Origin: Rhodopseudomonas boonkerdii
Lineage (GTDB): Bacteria; Pseudomonadota; Alphaproteobacteria; Rhizobiales; Xanthobacteraceae
Assembly: GCF_021184025.1 (NCBI RefSeq)
Contig: NZ_CP036537.1
Span: forward strand, 4,526,001 to 4,590,000
Direction of reading: 5' to 3'
DNA: 64,000 nucleotides
The notes under the pieces are model-generated. The model saw only the letters and a program-made list of their open reading frames with translations, did no database searches and was not told the origin of the DNA. Both the position numbers and the translations under genes were made by a program. Shown here one piece after another: positions 25,683-34,476 of the stretch; position 1 is the stretch's first letter, and the number at the start of each line of letters is the position of its first letter.

Positions 25683-26993
25683 TCATCCCAGCATGCGCAT
25701 CGGCAGCCATGTGGCGATGATCGGGAACAGGATCAACAGCACCAGCCGCACCAGATCCGTCGCCACAAACGGCAGCACGCCCTTGAAGATCGTGGACATG
25801 GTGACATCCTTGATCACGCTCTTGATGACGAAGACGTTCATGCCGACCGGCGGATGGATCAGGCCGAGTTCCACGGTCATGACGATGATGATGCCGAACC
25901 AGATCGGATCGAAGCCAAGCGCCATGATGACCGGGAAGACGATCGGCACCGTGAGGATCACCATGGCCATGGCGTCCATCAGGCAACCGAGCACGAGATA
26001 CATCAGCAGGATCAGCGCCAGCACACCATAGGGGCCGATGCCGAGGCCGGTGAGAAACTCCGTCACATGCTGCGGCGTCTGCGTCACCGTGAGGAAATAG
26101 CCGAAGCACAGCGCGCCGATCAGGACGGTGAAGACGGCCGCGGCCGTACGCGTCGCCTGCAGCAGCGATTGCAGGATGCCGTCCTTGCTCAGCTTGCCGC
26201 GCAGGATGCCGATCAGGAAGGCGCCGACCGCCCCCACTGCACCGGCTTCGGTCGGGATGAAGAAACCCCCATAGAGTCCACCGATCACGAACACGAACAG
26301 CAACAACGGCGACCACACGTCACGGATCGCCGATGCGCGCTCGCGCCATGACGCCTTCGGTCCGGCAGGCAGGAAGCCCGGCTTCACCACGCCGATGATG
26401 GCGATGGTGATCATATGCATCACGATGGCAAGCAGGCCTGGAATGACGCCGGCAATGAACAGTTTGCCGATATCCTGCTGGGTGATGATGCCGTAGACGG
26501 CGAGCACCGTGGACGGCGGCAGCATGGCGCCGAGGGTGCCGCCGACGGCGATGACCCCGGTGGCAAAGCTCTGCGGATAGTTGAACCGCCGCATCTCCGG
26601 ATAGGCCACCGCGGAGAACGTCGCGGCCGTCGCCACCGAGGAGCCGGAGATCGCCGCAAAGCCGCCGCAGGCGGCGATGGTGGCGATGCCGAGGCCGCCC
26701 TTCCAGTGCCCCACGAACGTGTTCGCCGCGCGAAACAGTTCGCGGCTGATACCGGACACCGAGACGAAGGCGCCCATCAAGAGGAACATCGGGATCACGC
26801 CGAAGGAATAATCCGTCACCGTGCGCATGGTGGTCTGGCCGACCAGCTTCAGCGCCGGCGCGAAGCCGGTGATGTAGCCGAATCCGGTGATGCCGACGAG
26901 CCCCATGGCCATGCCCACCGGCACGCGCAGCAGCATCAGCACGAACAGGCTCACAAAGCCGATGACAGCGACCGCTTCATTGCTCAATTCCAT
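25683..26993 (-). CDS. dctM: TRAP transporter large permease (DctM)
   Basis: 436 residues with about twelve hydrophobic segments. It is the channel subunit of a tripartite ATP-independent periplasmic transporter. Typical DctM segments are present, such as LRVPVGMAMGLVGITGFGYI, GGFAAISGSSVATAATFSAV, GVIAVGGTLGAMLPPSTVLA and LIHPPVGMNVFVI. It lies between dctQ (six bases upstream) and DUF3237. TRAP systems use an ion gradient and usually import organic acids. Confidence 0.93.
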   Translation of the reverse strand: MELSNEAVAVIGFVSLFVLMLLRVPVGMAMGLVGITGFGYITGFAPALKLVGQTTMRTVTDYSFGVIPMFLLMGAFVSVSGISRELFRAANTFVGHWKGGLGIATIAACGGFAAISGSSVATAATFSAVAYPEMRRFNYPQSFATGVIAVGGTLGAMLPPSTVLAVYGIITQQDIGKLFIAGVIPGLLAIVMHMITIAIIGVVKPGFLPAGPKASWRERASAIRDVWSPLLLFVFVIGGLYGGFFIPTEAGAVGAVGAFLIGILRGKLSKDGILQSLLQATRTAAAVFTVLIGALCFGYFLTVTQTPQHVTEFLTGLGIGPYGVLALILLMYLVLGCLMDAMAMVILTVPIVFPVIMALGFDPIWFGIIIVMTVELGLIHPPVGMNVFVIKSVIKDVTMSTIFKGVLPFVATDLVRLVLLILFPIIATWLPMRMLG

Positions 26994-26998
26994 GGGAT

Positions 26999-27565
26999 TT
27001 ACTCGGCCGTCTTGAGTTTGGGTTCTTGCATCTCTTCCGGATGGAAGACGAGCCGATAGGTGCGGATGGCGATCAGCAGCACGGCGGCGCCATCACCGAT
27101 CCAGGACAGCAGGAAGAACGGCCACACCGGCAGTTGCAGATCCATGGTGACGAGACCGCTGTTGTAGGTGTCCACCACCTTGTCGAACAGCGTGTAGGTC
27201 TGCACTGTGACCACGAACAACAGCACCAGCGTCGCGAACACGTCGATCCAGCGCTGATATTTCGGTTTGCTGTTGGCCCAGACGAGATCGACAGTGATGT
27301 GCGAGCCGCGATAGCTGGTCGCGGCGATGCCCCAGAAGATCAGCACGCCCAGCATGAACTGGCCGACATTGTAGTAATCGGGAATCGTCACCGCGAAGAA
27401 CTTGCGCATGAACACCGCGAGGAAAGTGTTCAACGCAACGATGCCGACGAAGAAAGCTGCGATCCATTCGATGGAATCGATGAAGCGATCCATCACGTTC
27501 TTCTTGCGCGGCTCCGGCGGGCCGGTGAGCGCGCCGTCGGCGGTAACTTGGGGATTAGCGGTCAT
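26999..27565 (-). CDS. dctQ: TRAP transporter small permease (DctQ)
   Basis: 188 residues with four predicted membrane helices (around VAFFVGIVALNTFLAVFMRK, MLGVLIFWGIAATSYRG, VLLFVVTVQTYTLFD and PFFLLSWIGDGAAVLLIAIR), the DctQ plan. The polar N-terminal tail of about 30 residues is longer than usual. It sits directly before dctM; a repeat of about 190 bp lies between it and dctP, and may lower permease expression relative to the binding protein. Confidence 0.9.
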   Translation of the reverse strand: MTANPQVTADGALTGPPEPRKKNVMDRFIDSIEWIAAFFVGIVALNTFLAVFMRKFFAVTIPDYYNVGQFMLGVLIFWGIAATSYRGSHITVDLVWANSKPKYQRWIDVFATLVLLFVVTVQTYTLFDKVVDTYNSGLVTMDLQLPVWPFFLLSWIGDGAAVLLIAIRTYRLVFHPEEMQEPKLKTAE

Positions 27566-27592
27566 GATGGTTTCCTGAGGCAGTCATGGTGC

Positions 27593-27749
27593 CTTCTCCC
27601 CGCTTGTGGGGAGAAGGTGGCCCGGCGAAGCGGAGCCGGGTCGGATGAGGGGCTCTCCATTTGCTGCGGAGCTAGTGGAGAATCCCCTCACCCGTCACGC
27701 ACATGCTTCGCATGCGAGTGACGACCTCTCCCCGCAGGCGGGAAGAGGT
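27593..27749. repeat. Palindromic intergenic repeat, CTTCTCCCCGC family, between dctQ and dctP
   Basis: It starts with the hairpin CTTCTCCCCGC-TTGT-GGGGAGAAG, has inner palindromes GTCACTCGCATGC-type and CCCTCA/TGAGGGG, and ends with CCTCTCCCCGC. Related to the shorter copy at 11921. Being inside an operon, it is transcribed and could fold in the mRNA. Confidence 0.7.
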
Positions 27750-27756
27750 TAGAACG

Positions 27757-28779
27757 TCACAGCCCCGCATTGTGCTTCTTCAGCGCGGCCTTCAGCTCGG
27801 AATCGATGGTGTCCGCATCGCCGCCGGCCTTTTTCACCGCTGCAGCCCAGGCGGCATGCAGAGGCTCGACGCCCTTCTTCCACAGAGCGAGCTGCTCCGG
27901 CGTCAGCGGATAGACTTCGTGATCCGGCAACGCCTTCATCTTGGCGACACCGGCGAATTCGTAATCCACCCAGGGATCGGTCACCTTCGCCGCCCATTCC
28001 GGCGAGCAGTGATCGTCGATGATCTTCTTCTGCGCCGGCGACATCGAATTATATTTGGCGAGATTGATGTTGTAAGTGAACACCGTCGAATAGAGCGGCA
28101 CGTCGATGTGATACTTCACCACCTTGTCGATGCCGAACAGGAAGATCGATCCCCAGGGGAAAGCGATCTCGTCGGCCACGCCGCGTTCCAGTGCATCGCG
28201 CGATTCAGGCGCGGAAGCCTGCACATTGGTGCCGCCGAAAAGTTTTACCATTTCGCCGATGGTGCTCTGCGCCGGGCGCACCTTCACGCCCTTGAGATCG
28301 TCGGGCACCAGAATCTTCTTCTTGCCGTGCAGCGTGCCGGGCGCGTGGATGAAGGCGAAGCACAGTTTCGTGTCCTTCATCTCCGTCTTGGCGTATTTCT
28401 GGTACCATTCGTTGAAGGCCTGCGTGCCCTTCTTGCCTTCGTTGAACACGAAGGGCAGCTGGCCCGCGGCCGCGATCGGGAAGCGGCCCGGCTGATAACC
28501 CGGATTCACGTAAGTGACGTCGGCAATGCCGTCGCGCGCCATATCGTAGTGGTCGAACGCCTTGCCGAGCTGCTCCGAGGGAAACACCGACAGTTTGATG
28601 CTGCCACCTGAGACCTTCTCGATATCCGCCGCCCAGGCCTGCGTGGCCGGCACCAGCGGATGCGCGGGCGGCACCCACAGCGATACTTTCAGATTGACGG
28701 TCTTGTCCTGCGCTTGCGCGAAACCGGGCAACAAGCAGCCGGCCGCGAGCAACGCCATCAGCGTCTTCCTCATCGACAT
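27757..28779 (-). CDS. dctP: TRAP transporter periplasmic substrate-binding protein (DctP)
   Basis: 340 residues with a signal peptide MSMRKTLMALLAAGCLLPG ending FAQAQ. The mature domain has the DctP pattern: VSLWVPPAHPLVPATQAWA, DGIADVTYVNPGYQPGRFP, and the arginine-bearing VPDDLKGVKVRPAQS, the position used for carboxylate binding in the family. The next segment is GVADEIAFPWGSI. It is the first gene of the minus-strand block running to 20277 and diverges from pobA. A palindrome at 28868-28882 lies 89 bp upstream. The ligand is probably an organic or aromatic acid. Confidence 0.92.
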   Translation of the reverse strand: MSMRKTLMALLAAGCLLPGFAQAQDKTVNLKVSLWVPPAHPLVPATQAWAADIEKVSGGSIKLSVFPSEQLGKAFDHYDMARDGIADVTYVNPGYQPGRFPIAAAGQLPFVFNEGKKGTQAFNEWYQKYAKTEMKDTKLCFAFIHAPGTLHGKKKILVPDDLKGVKVRPAQSTIGEMVKLFGGTNVQASAPESRDALERGVADEIAFPWGSIFLFGIDKVVKYHIDVPLYSTVFTYNINLAKYNSMSPAQKKIIDDHCSPEWAAKVTDPWVDYEFAGVAKMKALPDHEVYPLTPEQLALWKKGVEPLHAAWAAAVKKAGGDADTIDSELKAALKKHNAGL

Positions 28780-28867
28780 CTCTCCCTCTGTGCGTCCGTG
28801 GATTTTCCCACTGGACCTGTCCTTCCGGACATATTCACCGAACCTTGAATGGCTCTTGGCAAAGATT

Positions 28868-28882
28868 GTTATATTTTATAAC
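28868..28882 (-). promoter_or_regulatory. Shared AT-rich motif copy 3, upstream of dctP
   Basis: On the minus strand it reads GTTATAAAATATAAC, with perfect 6-bp arms GTTATA / TATAAC around three bases. Two relatives are at 13927 and 23929. It is the best palindrome of the three. Confidence 0.58.
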
Positions 28883-28893
28883 CATCTCTGCCA

Positions 28894-28920
28894 GTCTGGC
28901 GGAGACCAGTCTCGCCAGAC
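28894..28920. promoter_or_regulatory. Inverted repeat in the dctP-pobA intergenic region
   Basis: GTCTGGCG and CGCCAGAC form a perfect 8-bp inverted repeat with an 11-bp spacer, centred about 128 bp upstream of pobA. It could be an activator site for pobA or a structural element; no regulator gene lies next to it. Confidence 0.4.
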
Positions 28921-28960
28921 CGCTTGACTTGTCAACTCAGCCTTGAGACTGAGACACAGC

Positions 28961-29005
28961 GCATGATCCCGAAAAGTGGATACCGGCTTTCGGACTGGAT
29001 CATGC
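28961..29005. repeat. Rhizobiales-type palindromic intergenic repeat (GCATGATCC family)
   Basis: GCATGATCC at the left pairs with GGATCATGC at the right, with GAAAAGTGG and CCGGCTTTCGG inside. This pattern is common between genes in Rhizobiales. It ends about 30 bp before the pobA start, so the pobA promoter or leader must include it. Confidence 0.7.
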
Positions 29006-29022
29006 TCCGACAAACGGAATGA

Positions 29023-30207
<1,185 letters not shown>

Positions 30208-30216
30208 CTCTCCTAT

Positions 30217-30335
30217 CGTCACCCGGCTTGGCCAGGTGACCCAGCAGCCTCCGACGGAAGTGATGATCCGAACTGCCTGCGTCTAATGGATCGCCCGCCC
30301 CAGGCACGCAATGGCGCGCCAGGGCGGGTGATGAC
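30217..30335. repeat. Degenerate palindromic repeat (GTCACCCGGCTTG family), copy 1
   Basis: It begins ATCGTCACCCGGCTTGGCCAG and ends near GGGCGGGTGATGACA, with ATGGATCGCCCG inside. It fills the gap between pobA and the thioesterase. Better-preserved copies are at 32569-32652 and 51095-51174. Confidence 0.65.
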
Positions 30336-30434
30336 AGGCTGAGAACAACACTCGCCTGTTTTAAACACCCGATCCTCCCCGTTTGAAACTTTGTTGGTCT
30401 GTCACGATAAGTCTCTTTCACCTTTAATGGCGGC

Positions 30435-30851
30435 ATGACCGACACCGTCCCCAACGGCTTTGCCCCGCATTTTCGCAAGAGTCCGCTCACCACGCCGTGG
30501 GAGCCGATCTATTCGAAGATCACCGACAAAGCCGTGATCCTTGGGCTGCGCATCGCCGATGCCCACACCAATTCGCGCGGCATGGCGCATGGCGGCTTGA
30601 TCACCGCCCTCGCCGACAATGCCATGGGTCTGAGCTGCGGCCATGTTGCCGGCGGCGGCACACGGCTGGTGACAGTGAATCTCTCCACTGATTTTCTCGG
30701 TCCCGCAGAGATCGGTCAATGGCTGGAGATCGTAACCGATGTGGTGAAGACCGGCAGCCGGCTGTGTTTCGCGCAAGCGCTCATCACCGCCGACGGTATT
30801 CCCTGCGCTCGCGCCAATGGCACGTTCAGCGTGGCTGTTCGGAAAGATTGA
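30435..30851 (+). CDS. PaaI-family hotdog-fold thioesterase
   Basis: 138 residues in the single-domain hotdog fold, with the family motif NSRGMAHGGLITALADNAMG (HGG turn and the acidic helix residue) and VTVNLSTDFLGPA. Relatives hydrolyse phenylacetyl-, hydroxybenzoyl- or other aryl-CoA thioesters. Its place after pobA suggests it could free 4-hydroxybenzoate from its CoA ester for PobA, which is inference from neighbourhood. The 227-bp gap from pobA holds a repeat, so co-transcription is uncertain. Confidence 0.85.
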   Translation: MTDTVPNGFAPHFRKSPLTTPWEPIYSKITDKAVILGLRIADAHTNSRGMAHGGLITALADNAMGLSCGHVAGGGTRLVTVNLSTDFLGPAEIGQWLEIVTDVVKTGSRLCFAQALITADGIPCARANGTFSVAVRKD

Positions 30852-30856
30852 AACCT

Positions 30857-30936
30857 TGTCCCGGACGCGAACGCCGGAGTTCGTAACGGTCCCGGCTCTG
30901 CGGCGCATCGCTACGCGATGCACCGCGTCCGGGACA
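30857..30936. repeat. Palindromic intergenic repeat (TGTCCCGGACGCG family)
   Basis: TGTCCCGGACGCG on the left pairs with CGCGTCCGGGACA on the right around a GC-rich centre containing GCATCGCTACGCGATGC. It separates the convergent thioesterase and LysR genes and may act as a shared transcript end. Confidence 0.75.
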
Positions 30937-30941
30937 CAAAT

Positions 30942-31853
30942 TTAACGGCGCTTCGCCTTCTCGCCAAACCGCCAATCCGTCGTCTCGACCGCCAGATCGA
31001 TGAACGCGCGTACCTTCGCCGATAGCAGGCGCGACGTCGGATAGACGATGTGGATCGGAATGGCCGGCTGCTCGAAGGCAGCCAGCACGATTTTCAGCTT
31101 CCCGGCGGCGAGCGCTTCTGCCGCCTGATAGGCCAGCACGCGCGTGAGTCCGCCGCCTTGCGCCGCATGCCAGATCGCAGCATCCGCTACATTGCAGGTG
31201 AAGCGCGGCGCGTGCGGGATGCGCAGATCATCGCCGTCCCGCACGAACCGCCATTCCGGCGAAGCCACGGCGGCACCGAACTGGATCGTGTCATGCCCGG
31301 CAATCGCCTCCGGCTCTTTCGGCTCACCGCGGCGCTTGAGATAGTCAGGCGACGCCACAACGATCCGCCTGAGGTCGCCGACCTGCCGCGCCACCAGGCT
31401 AGAGTCGGAGAGATGGCCGATACGAACGGCGACATCGACGCCCTCTTCCACCAGATTGACCATGCGATCGTTCAGGCGCAGCTCGCCCGACACGTCCGGA
31501 TAGCGCTGCAGATAGGCCGACATCAACGGCGTCACGTGCAGACGCCCGAAGCCGACAGGAGCAGTCACTGTCAGCCGCCCGCCCGGCTGCACCTGCTCGG
31601 CCTGGGCCGCGCCATCTGCTTCCTCGATATCGGCGATGATACGCCGCGCCCGCTCCAGATAACGCGCGCCGACATCCGTCAGCGTCACCGAGCGCGTGGT
31701 CCGCTGCAGCAGCCGGGCGCCTAGCCGCTCCTCCAGCGCCGCCACCAGCCGCGTCACCGCCGATGCGGAAATCCCCAGGCGGCGCGCGGCAGGCGCAAAG
31801 CCCTGCAGGTCCGCCACCGCAACGAACGCGGTCATGGCTTCGATCCGATCCAT
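30942..31853 (-). CDS. LysR family transcriptional regulator
   Basis: 303 residues with an N-terminal winged helix-turn-helix (MDRIEAMTAFVAVADLQGFA then RRLGISASAVTRLVAALEER) and a C-terminal substrate-binding-like domain (GRLTVTAPVGFGRLHVTPLM, FTCNVADAAIWHAAQGGGLT). It diverges from the flavin-oxidase-like gene at 31955, its most likely target. An inverted repeat CCGCAA / TTGCGG lies in the 101-bp gap. Its inducer is unknown. Confidence 0.92.
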   Translation of the reverse strand: MDRIEAMTAFVAVADLQGFAPAARRLGISASAVTRLVAALEERLGARLLQRTTRSVTLTDVGARYLERARRIIADIEEADGAAQAEQVQPGGRLTVTAPVGFGRLHVTPLMSAYLQRYPDVSGELRLNDRMVNLVEEGVDVAVRIGHLSDSSLVARQVGDLRRIVVASPDYLKRRGEPKEPEAIAGHDTIQFGAAVASPEWRFVRDGDDLRIPHAPRFTCNVADAAIWHAAQGGGLTRVLAYQAAEALAAGKLKIVLAAFEQPAIPIHIVYPTSRLLSAKVRAFIDLAVETTDWRFGEKAKRR

Positions 31854-31869
31854 TCGATCATTTCAATAT

Positions 31870-31907
31870 CCGCAATAATGACGTGTCAATCGCGATAATT
31901 GTTGCGG
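31870..31907. promoter_or_regulatory. Candidate LysR regulatory region
   Basis: CCGCAA (31870-31875) and TTGCGG (31902-31907) are inverted about a central ATCGCGAT palindrome, with AATAAT / ATAATT next to each arm. Position between divergent lysR and target fits a LysR recognition region. The spacing is wider than a single T-N11-A box. Confidence 0.4.
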
Positions 31908-31954
31908 AGGTCAACAGGGCCCATCTTCAAGCGACGCAACGAAAGGTGGCTCAG

Positions 31955-32593
31955 ATGTCCGGCACCCACGTCTATTCGAGCGATGTCGCTTTCACGCCTG
32001 CGGTCAAGGCGATCCAGACCCGCAAGGGGTCGCGCCAGTCCTATGCGCATGTGGAAGAGAACGGCGGCTGGCGCACCGAGATTGACGATAACCTCGCCGA
32101 ATTCCTCGCACACACCAACAGTTTCTATCTGGCCACGGCCAGCACGGACGGCCAGCCCTACATTCAGCACCGTGGCGGCCCGAAGGGATTTATCAAGGTG
32201 CTCGACAAGCATACGATCGCCTTCGCCGATTTCAGCGGCAACCGGCAGTATATCACCCAGGGAAACCTGACGGAGAATCCGAAGGCCAACATCTTCATCA
32301 TGGACTACGTGCATCGCCGGCGTGTGAAGATCTGGGGCACGGCGAAGGTGGTAGAGGACGATCCGGCGCTGCTCGCCTCAATGATGCCGAAAGGCTATCG
32401 CGCGCGACCCGAACAGGTAATCCTGTTCGCCATCGCCGCATGGGACACCAACTGCCCGCAGCACATCCCGCAGAAATTCGACGCGGCCGACGTGGCGGCG
32501 GCGCTGGCGGAGCAGAACGTGAAGATTGCCGAGTTGGAAGCCGAACTAGCAGACCTTAGGAAAACGTTGTCGTCACCCGGCTTGACCAGGTGA
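31955..32593 (+). CDS. Pyridoxamine 5'-phosphate oxidase-family (flavin split-barrel) protein
   Basis: 212 residues from the ATG at 31955, which follows GAAAGG; the longer frame from 31763 overlaps lysR and is not supported. The split-barrel core includes FYLATASTDGQPYIQHRGGP, FADFSGNRQYITQGNL and YVHRRRVKIWGTAKV. A C-terminal coiled-coil-like heptad segment AALAEQNVKIAELEAELADL follows. These proteins bind FMN or a similar cofactor; the substrate is unknown. The last nine codons (SSPGLTR and neighbours) and the stop are supplied by an intergenic repeat. Confidence 0.87.
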   Translation: MSGTHVYSSDVAFTPAVKAIQTRKGSRQSYAHVEENGGWRTEIDDNLAEFLAHTNSFYLATASTDGQPYIQHRGGPKGFIKVLDKHTIAFADFSGNRQYITQGNLTENPKANIFIMDYVHRRRVKIWGTAKVVEDDPALLASMMPKGYRARPEQVILFAIAAWDTNCPQHIPQKFDAADVAAALAEQNVKIAELEAELADLRKTLSSPGLTR

Positions 32594-32652
32594 CCCCGTA
32601 CACACCGCAGCTTCCGAGTTTACTGGGTTGCCCGGTCGAACCGGACAACGAC
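32569..32652. repeat. Palindromic repeat (GTCGTCACCCGGCTTG family), copy 2, overlapping a gene end
   Basis: GTCGTCACCCGGCTTGACCAG pairs with the right arm GGTCGAACCGGACAACGAC, with TTTACTGGGTTGCCCGG inside. Its left arm encodes the last residues and stop of the preceding oxidase-like gene. Confidence 0.85.
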
Positions 32653-32666
32653 AGTTGGGAGAGCAA

Positions 32667-33395
32667 CTATGCCGCTTTGGCCTGACGCTCCCATTCGTGC
32701 TCCGGATAAAACCGAGCCATCATGCGATTCACATAGGCTGTGAGATTGCCGAACTGCAGCAACCGCCGTCGCAGCGACGATTCGAAATACGGCGTCATGA
32801 TGCCGGCGAGCATCGCAAAGGCCGTTGCGTCCGCACCGCAGGGACGTTCCCCCATCAGATAGGGCTTGTCGGCCAATAGCAGTGACAGTGCCATCAACGA
32901 ACGCCCGGCAAGCTCCAGCGCTTCCTCGGGCGAATGGCGGCCGAGACCGCTCAGCAGATAGTTGTGCGCGACCTGTTCGCGTACCGCGTTGCGGACGCCC
33001 TCGCGCTGTACATCAGGCAGATCGTCGAAGAAACGCGCGGGTCCCTTGGCGAAGTTCTCTGCATCGACCCAGCGCGCACCAACCATTGCGAAATAGATGT
33101 GATGCTCGAGCATCCGCTCGATGGCCCAGGCCTGCGCACGCTGCGCCAGATCGAGGCCCTCGTCGAAATCGACCCCGTGTTTGCGCTCGATATGCGCGCG
33201 GATGAAGCTGGAATCGGCGATGGTTTCCGCATTGTCCTCGATGAACGGGATCTGGCCTTTCGGCGATGCCATCGGCCGCGACGCTTGCTTGCGATAGGCA
33301 AGCCCCGCCATCTTGAGCTGGACCTCGGTCTTGGTGACGAAAGGGCTGATTTCCGGCAGGCCAAAGCCCGCACCTGCGCCGTGCAGCGTGATCAT
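32667..33395 (-). CDS. Glutathione S-transferase family protein
   Basis: 242 residues: a thioredoxin-like N-terminal domain (GLPEISPFVTKTEVQLKMAG, with GQIPFIEDN forming the cis-Pro glutathione site and ADSSFIRAHIERK) and a helical C-terminal domain with ADKPYLMGERPCGADATAFA. It is likely a cytosolic detoxification or isomerase GST. A 22-bp palindrome at 33441-33462 lies 46 bp upstream and matches another before the yafY-type regulator at 33737, so this gene is a probable target of that regulator. Confidence 0.87.
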   Translation of the reverse strand: MITLHGAGAGFGLPEISPFVTKTEVQLKMAGLAYRKQASRPMASPKGQIPFIEDNAETIADSSFIRAHIERKHGVDFDEGLDLAQRAQAWAIERMLEHHIYFAMVGARWVDAENFAKGPARFFDDLPDVQREGVRNAVREQVAHNYLLSGLGRHSPEEALELAGRSLMALSLLLADKPYLMGERPCGADATAFAMLAGIMTPYFESSLRRRLLQFGNLTAYVNRMMARFYPEHEWERQAKAA

Positions 33396-33440
33396 GTCGT
33401 TCTCCCGTTGGTGATTGATGACGGCGTTCTAGAAGGGCGC

Positions 33441-33462
33441 TGCTGCCACCGTGGTGTCAGCA
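33441..33462. promoter_or_regulatory. Candidate YafY-family operator, GST side
   Basis: TGCTGCCACCGTGGTGTCAGCA is nearly palindromic (outer arms TGCTG/CAGCA with CA and TG pairs inside). It shares 19 of 22 bases with the copy at 33697-33718. Confidence 0.65.
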
Positions 33463-33648
33463 GCGGATCGCAGCCGCGAGGCGGAGACGCGCTTGCGTCA
33501 ATGACGCCGACATCAGGCGGCAGCCGAACGCCAGAAGCGCCCAGCGCAGATCGCCACTCATGACCGTAATCACGCGCTCCAGCAGCCAGGCGCGGATACG
33601 CCAGAACCGGTCGTCGCTGAAAAAGTCGGGGCTTTGGAATACCGTCAT
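33457..33648 (-). CDS. Small hypothetical protein
   Basis: 63 residues from an ATG at 33648 with AAGGA about eight bases upstream. The longer frame to 33843 runs into the regulator gene on the other strand and is not supported. The sequence has FWRIRAWLLERVITVMSGDL and is arginine-rich with amphipathic stretches; I do not recognise a family. It lies between the two YafY-type operators, diverging from the regulator, and its stop codon overlaps the GST-side operator. It may be a small stress-related protein, or a chance frame. Confidence 0.45.
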   Translation of the reverse strand: MTVFQSPDFFSDDRFWRIRAWLLERVITVMSGDLRWALLAFGCRLMSASLTQARLRLAAAIRC

Positions 33649-33696
33649 CGCAGGAATCCTTCCGTGTTCGGGGTTGGCTCCTGTATGACGGACCCC

Positions 33697-33718
33697 TGCT
33701 GCCAACATGCTGTCAGCA
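33697..33718. promoter_or_regulatory. Candidate YafY-family operator, regulator side
   Basis: TGCTGCCAACATGCTGTCAGCA is symmetric at 18 of 22 positions (TGCTG.CA.CATG.TG.CAGCA). It sits 18 bp before the regulator start and between it and the divergent small gene. Confidence 0.65.
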
Positions 33719-33736
33719 TCATTCGACGAGGACGCC

Positions 33737-34435
33737 ATGAGACGTGCCGATCGCCTGTTCCAGATCATCCAGGTGCTGCGGCGAACCCGAAAGCCGCTGA
33801 CGGCGGATGCCATCGCCGCCGAGCTGGAGACGTCCAAGCGCACGATCTATCGGGATATCGCGACGCTGATGGGCCAGCGCATACCGATTCGCGGCGAGGC
33901 CGGCATGGGCTACATCCTCGAAAGCGGCTTCGACATGCCGCCATTGATGCTGACGCCCGACGAGATAGAAGCGGCGGTGCTCGGCGCACAGTGGGTGATG
34001 GGCCACGCCGATCCGGCGCTGGCGACGGCAGCAAAGGACCTGATCGCCAAGATCGCGGACACCGTACCGGAAAAATTGCGACCCTTCGTGCTGGAGCCGG
34101 CCAGCCGCGCCCGGCCGGTTGTCGATGGCGCCGTGGACGCGCTCGATATGGTGCAGATGCGCGCGCATATTCATGCTGGCAAGAAAGTCCGGCTCCGGTA
34201 TCGCGACGAATCCGGTCGCGACAGCGAGCGCATCATCTGGCCGGTGGCAGTCGGCTATCTCGAAGCCGTGCGCCTGCTCGCGGCCTGGTGCGAGCTGCGC
34301 AACGATTTTCGCAGCTTCCGCACCGACCGGGCCGTCGCCGCCGACTATCTCGACGAAAAGTATCCCGAGCGTCGGGAGGTATTGCGCAGCCGCTGGCGCA
34401 AGACGCTCGCCTGGGAACCACCGACGGACACATGA
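33737..34435 (+). CDS. YafY-family HTH/WYL-domain transcriptional regulator
   Basis: 232 residues from the ATG at 33737 (GAGGA upstream). The N-terminal helix-turn-helix MRRADRLFQIIQVLRRTRKP, LTADAIAAELETSKRTIYRD is followed by a middle region LTPDEIEAAVLGAQWV. The C-terminal WYL-like domain has VRLRYRDESGRDSERIIWP and ends ERREVLRSRWRKTLAWEPP. Such regulators usually repress themselves and a neighbour and respond to stress or a small ligand. Two matching operators (33441 and 33697) support autoregulation and control of the GST. A YkgJ-type gene follows. Confidence 0.9.
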   Translation: MRRADRLFQIIQVLRRTRKPLTADAIAAELETSKRTIYRDIATLMGQRIPIRGEAGMGYILESGFDMPPLMLTPDEIEAAVLGAQWVMGHADPALATAAKDLIAKIADTVPEKLRPFVLEPASRARPVVDGAVDALDMVQMRAHIHAGKKVRLRYRDESGRDSERIIWPVAVGYLEAVRLLAAWCELRNDFRSFRTDRAVAADYLDEKYPERREVLRSRWRKTLAWEPPTDT

Positions 34436-34476
34436 CCGGGTGGCGGCCTGTGGCGGATCGCGCTACATCGCACGGC

